Shown piece by piece: positions 63,538-64,000 of a DNA stretch of 64,000 nt. Below the pieces are notes generated by a model, which was not told the DNA's origin, did not search any database, and worked only from the letters and a program-made list of their open reading frames with translations. The position numbers and the translations under genes were made by a program. The DNA comes from Bacteroidales bacterium UBA5349 (lineage in GTDB: Bacteria; Bacteroidota; Bacteroidia; Bacteroidales; Tenuifilaceae): the NCBI GenBank assembly GCA_002410065.1, contig DHQB01000007.1, positions 124,001-188,000 on the forward strand, in the 5' to 3' direction. How positions within the stretch are numbered: the first letter of the stretch is position 1; each line of letters opens with the position of its first letter.

Positions 63538-64000
63538 ATGAAAAATGTAGTTTATGTATTGGTCGCCCTGTTAATGGTTTCTTGCGGCTCAAACTCATCC
63601 GGTAAAAAGTATGGACAAACCATTACTGATTATTTGTTGAAAGGCAAATCGGCTACCGACTTCAATTTTAAGATTGAGGAACTGGCGGAACATGGAACGA
63701 TAACCGTTGCCGATAGTATCGCCTATATTACCGAAGAGTACCGGAAAGACAACGACCTTTTTGTCAAGCGGCTTGAACTGGCTAAAGATATGAGCAAGGA
63801 ACTGCTGTCGAAAGCAAAGAAACAAGCCGACATTGATGAATACACGGCTAATATCGCACGAATGGATACCCGTATTGATTCACTTAAAAATGCTTCTCCC
63901 GACAATCTGAATGGTTATGATAAGCGGAGTGCAAATGACGTTCTTGCTGTAATCGTAAGATGTAAATATTCAGTAGAAGCGAAAGGACGTTCCGTCGCTG
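63538..64000 (+). CDS. lipoprotein gene, cut by the window end
   Basis: The reading frame opens at 63538 and runs to the end of the window (154 codons seen). A lipoprotein signal peptide ends at C16 (LMVSCGSN). The rest is helical and charged, with no known motif (for example RLELAKDMSKELLSKAKKQA). It lies 25 bases after the RhuM-like gene on the same strand, so it belongs to the integrated element. Its codon use is more GC-rich than the host genes, consistent with transfer. Confidence 0.8.
   Translation, partial: MKNVVYVLVALLMVSCGSNSSGKKYGQTITDYLLKGKSATDFNFKIEELAEHGTITVADSIAYITEEYRKDNDLFVKRLELAKDMSKELLSKAKKQADIDEYTANIARMDTRIDSLKNASPDNLNGYDKRSANDVLAVIVRCKYSVEAKGRSVA

Noticed and set aside
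60656..64000. Prophage
   Set aside because: Only an integrase and small regulators are visible; no structural phage gene is in the window, so an integrative element is the safer reading.

Overview
The window is a 64 kb piece of a Bacteroidota chromosome, most likely order Bacteroidales or Marinilabiliales (inference). The base composition is AT-rich. Promoters follow the Bacteroidota pattern TTG, about 19-20 bases, then TAnnTTTG; it is clear before the SRP RNA, tRNA-Arg, tRNA-Asp and blaI-like genes. Strong Shine-Dalgarno sites are rare, and family content (DUF4199, DUF3822, lysine-type SerA, IntDOT-like integrase) fits.

About 60.6 kb is ordinary core genome. 0-6 kb: ECF sigma factor, uvrA, secreted proteins of unknown function. 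6-18.5 kb: flavin and PLP enzymes, serC-serA-DUF1015, comB, gcvT, a stand-alone Hpt and STAS pair, creD, clpB. 18.6-31.9 kb: M16 peptidase, a 627-base structured gap, a frameshifted class IV aminotransferase gene, a zinc-peptidase lipoprotein, a phosphofructokinase with PPi-type residues, DUF4199 plus glycosyltransferase, SRP RNA, trkA, an omega-amidase. 32-36.9 kb: a BlaI-M56/TonB sensor pair with a palindrome over its promoter, a TPR protein, a plant-type MTA nucleosidase. 36.9-42 kb: a five-gene minus-strand operon for a UDP-GlcNAc-derived diacetamido uronic acid. 42-44.6 kb: rny, a probable 6S RNA, zapA and a coiled-coil partner. 44.7-60.5 kb: M23 peptidase, anmK, C69 dipeptidase, rplS with a leader hairpin, tRNA-Arg, a TspO-like protein, TetR, thioesterase, msrA, a Cache-HAMP-GAF sensor, a RecD-like helicase, DUF3822-rsmD and tRNA-Asp.

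The end of tRNA-Asp (60655) is the left boundary of an integrated mobile element that runs off the window. It has a 450-base attachment region with four copies of AAACTGTACCCCCT (two direct, two inverted), a tyrosine recombinase lacking the usual first catalytic arginine, ORF6N and RhuM-family genes, and the start of a lipoprotein gene.

The points most worth a second look are the integrase arm-site array, the switchable RNA-like structure at 21.73-21.87 kb, the aminotransferase frameshift, the 6S RNA beside zapA, the BlaI operator, and the GAF sensor with no output domain. No CRISPR array, rRNA operon or complete transposon was seen.
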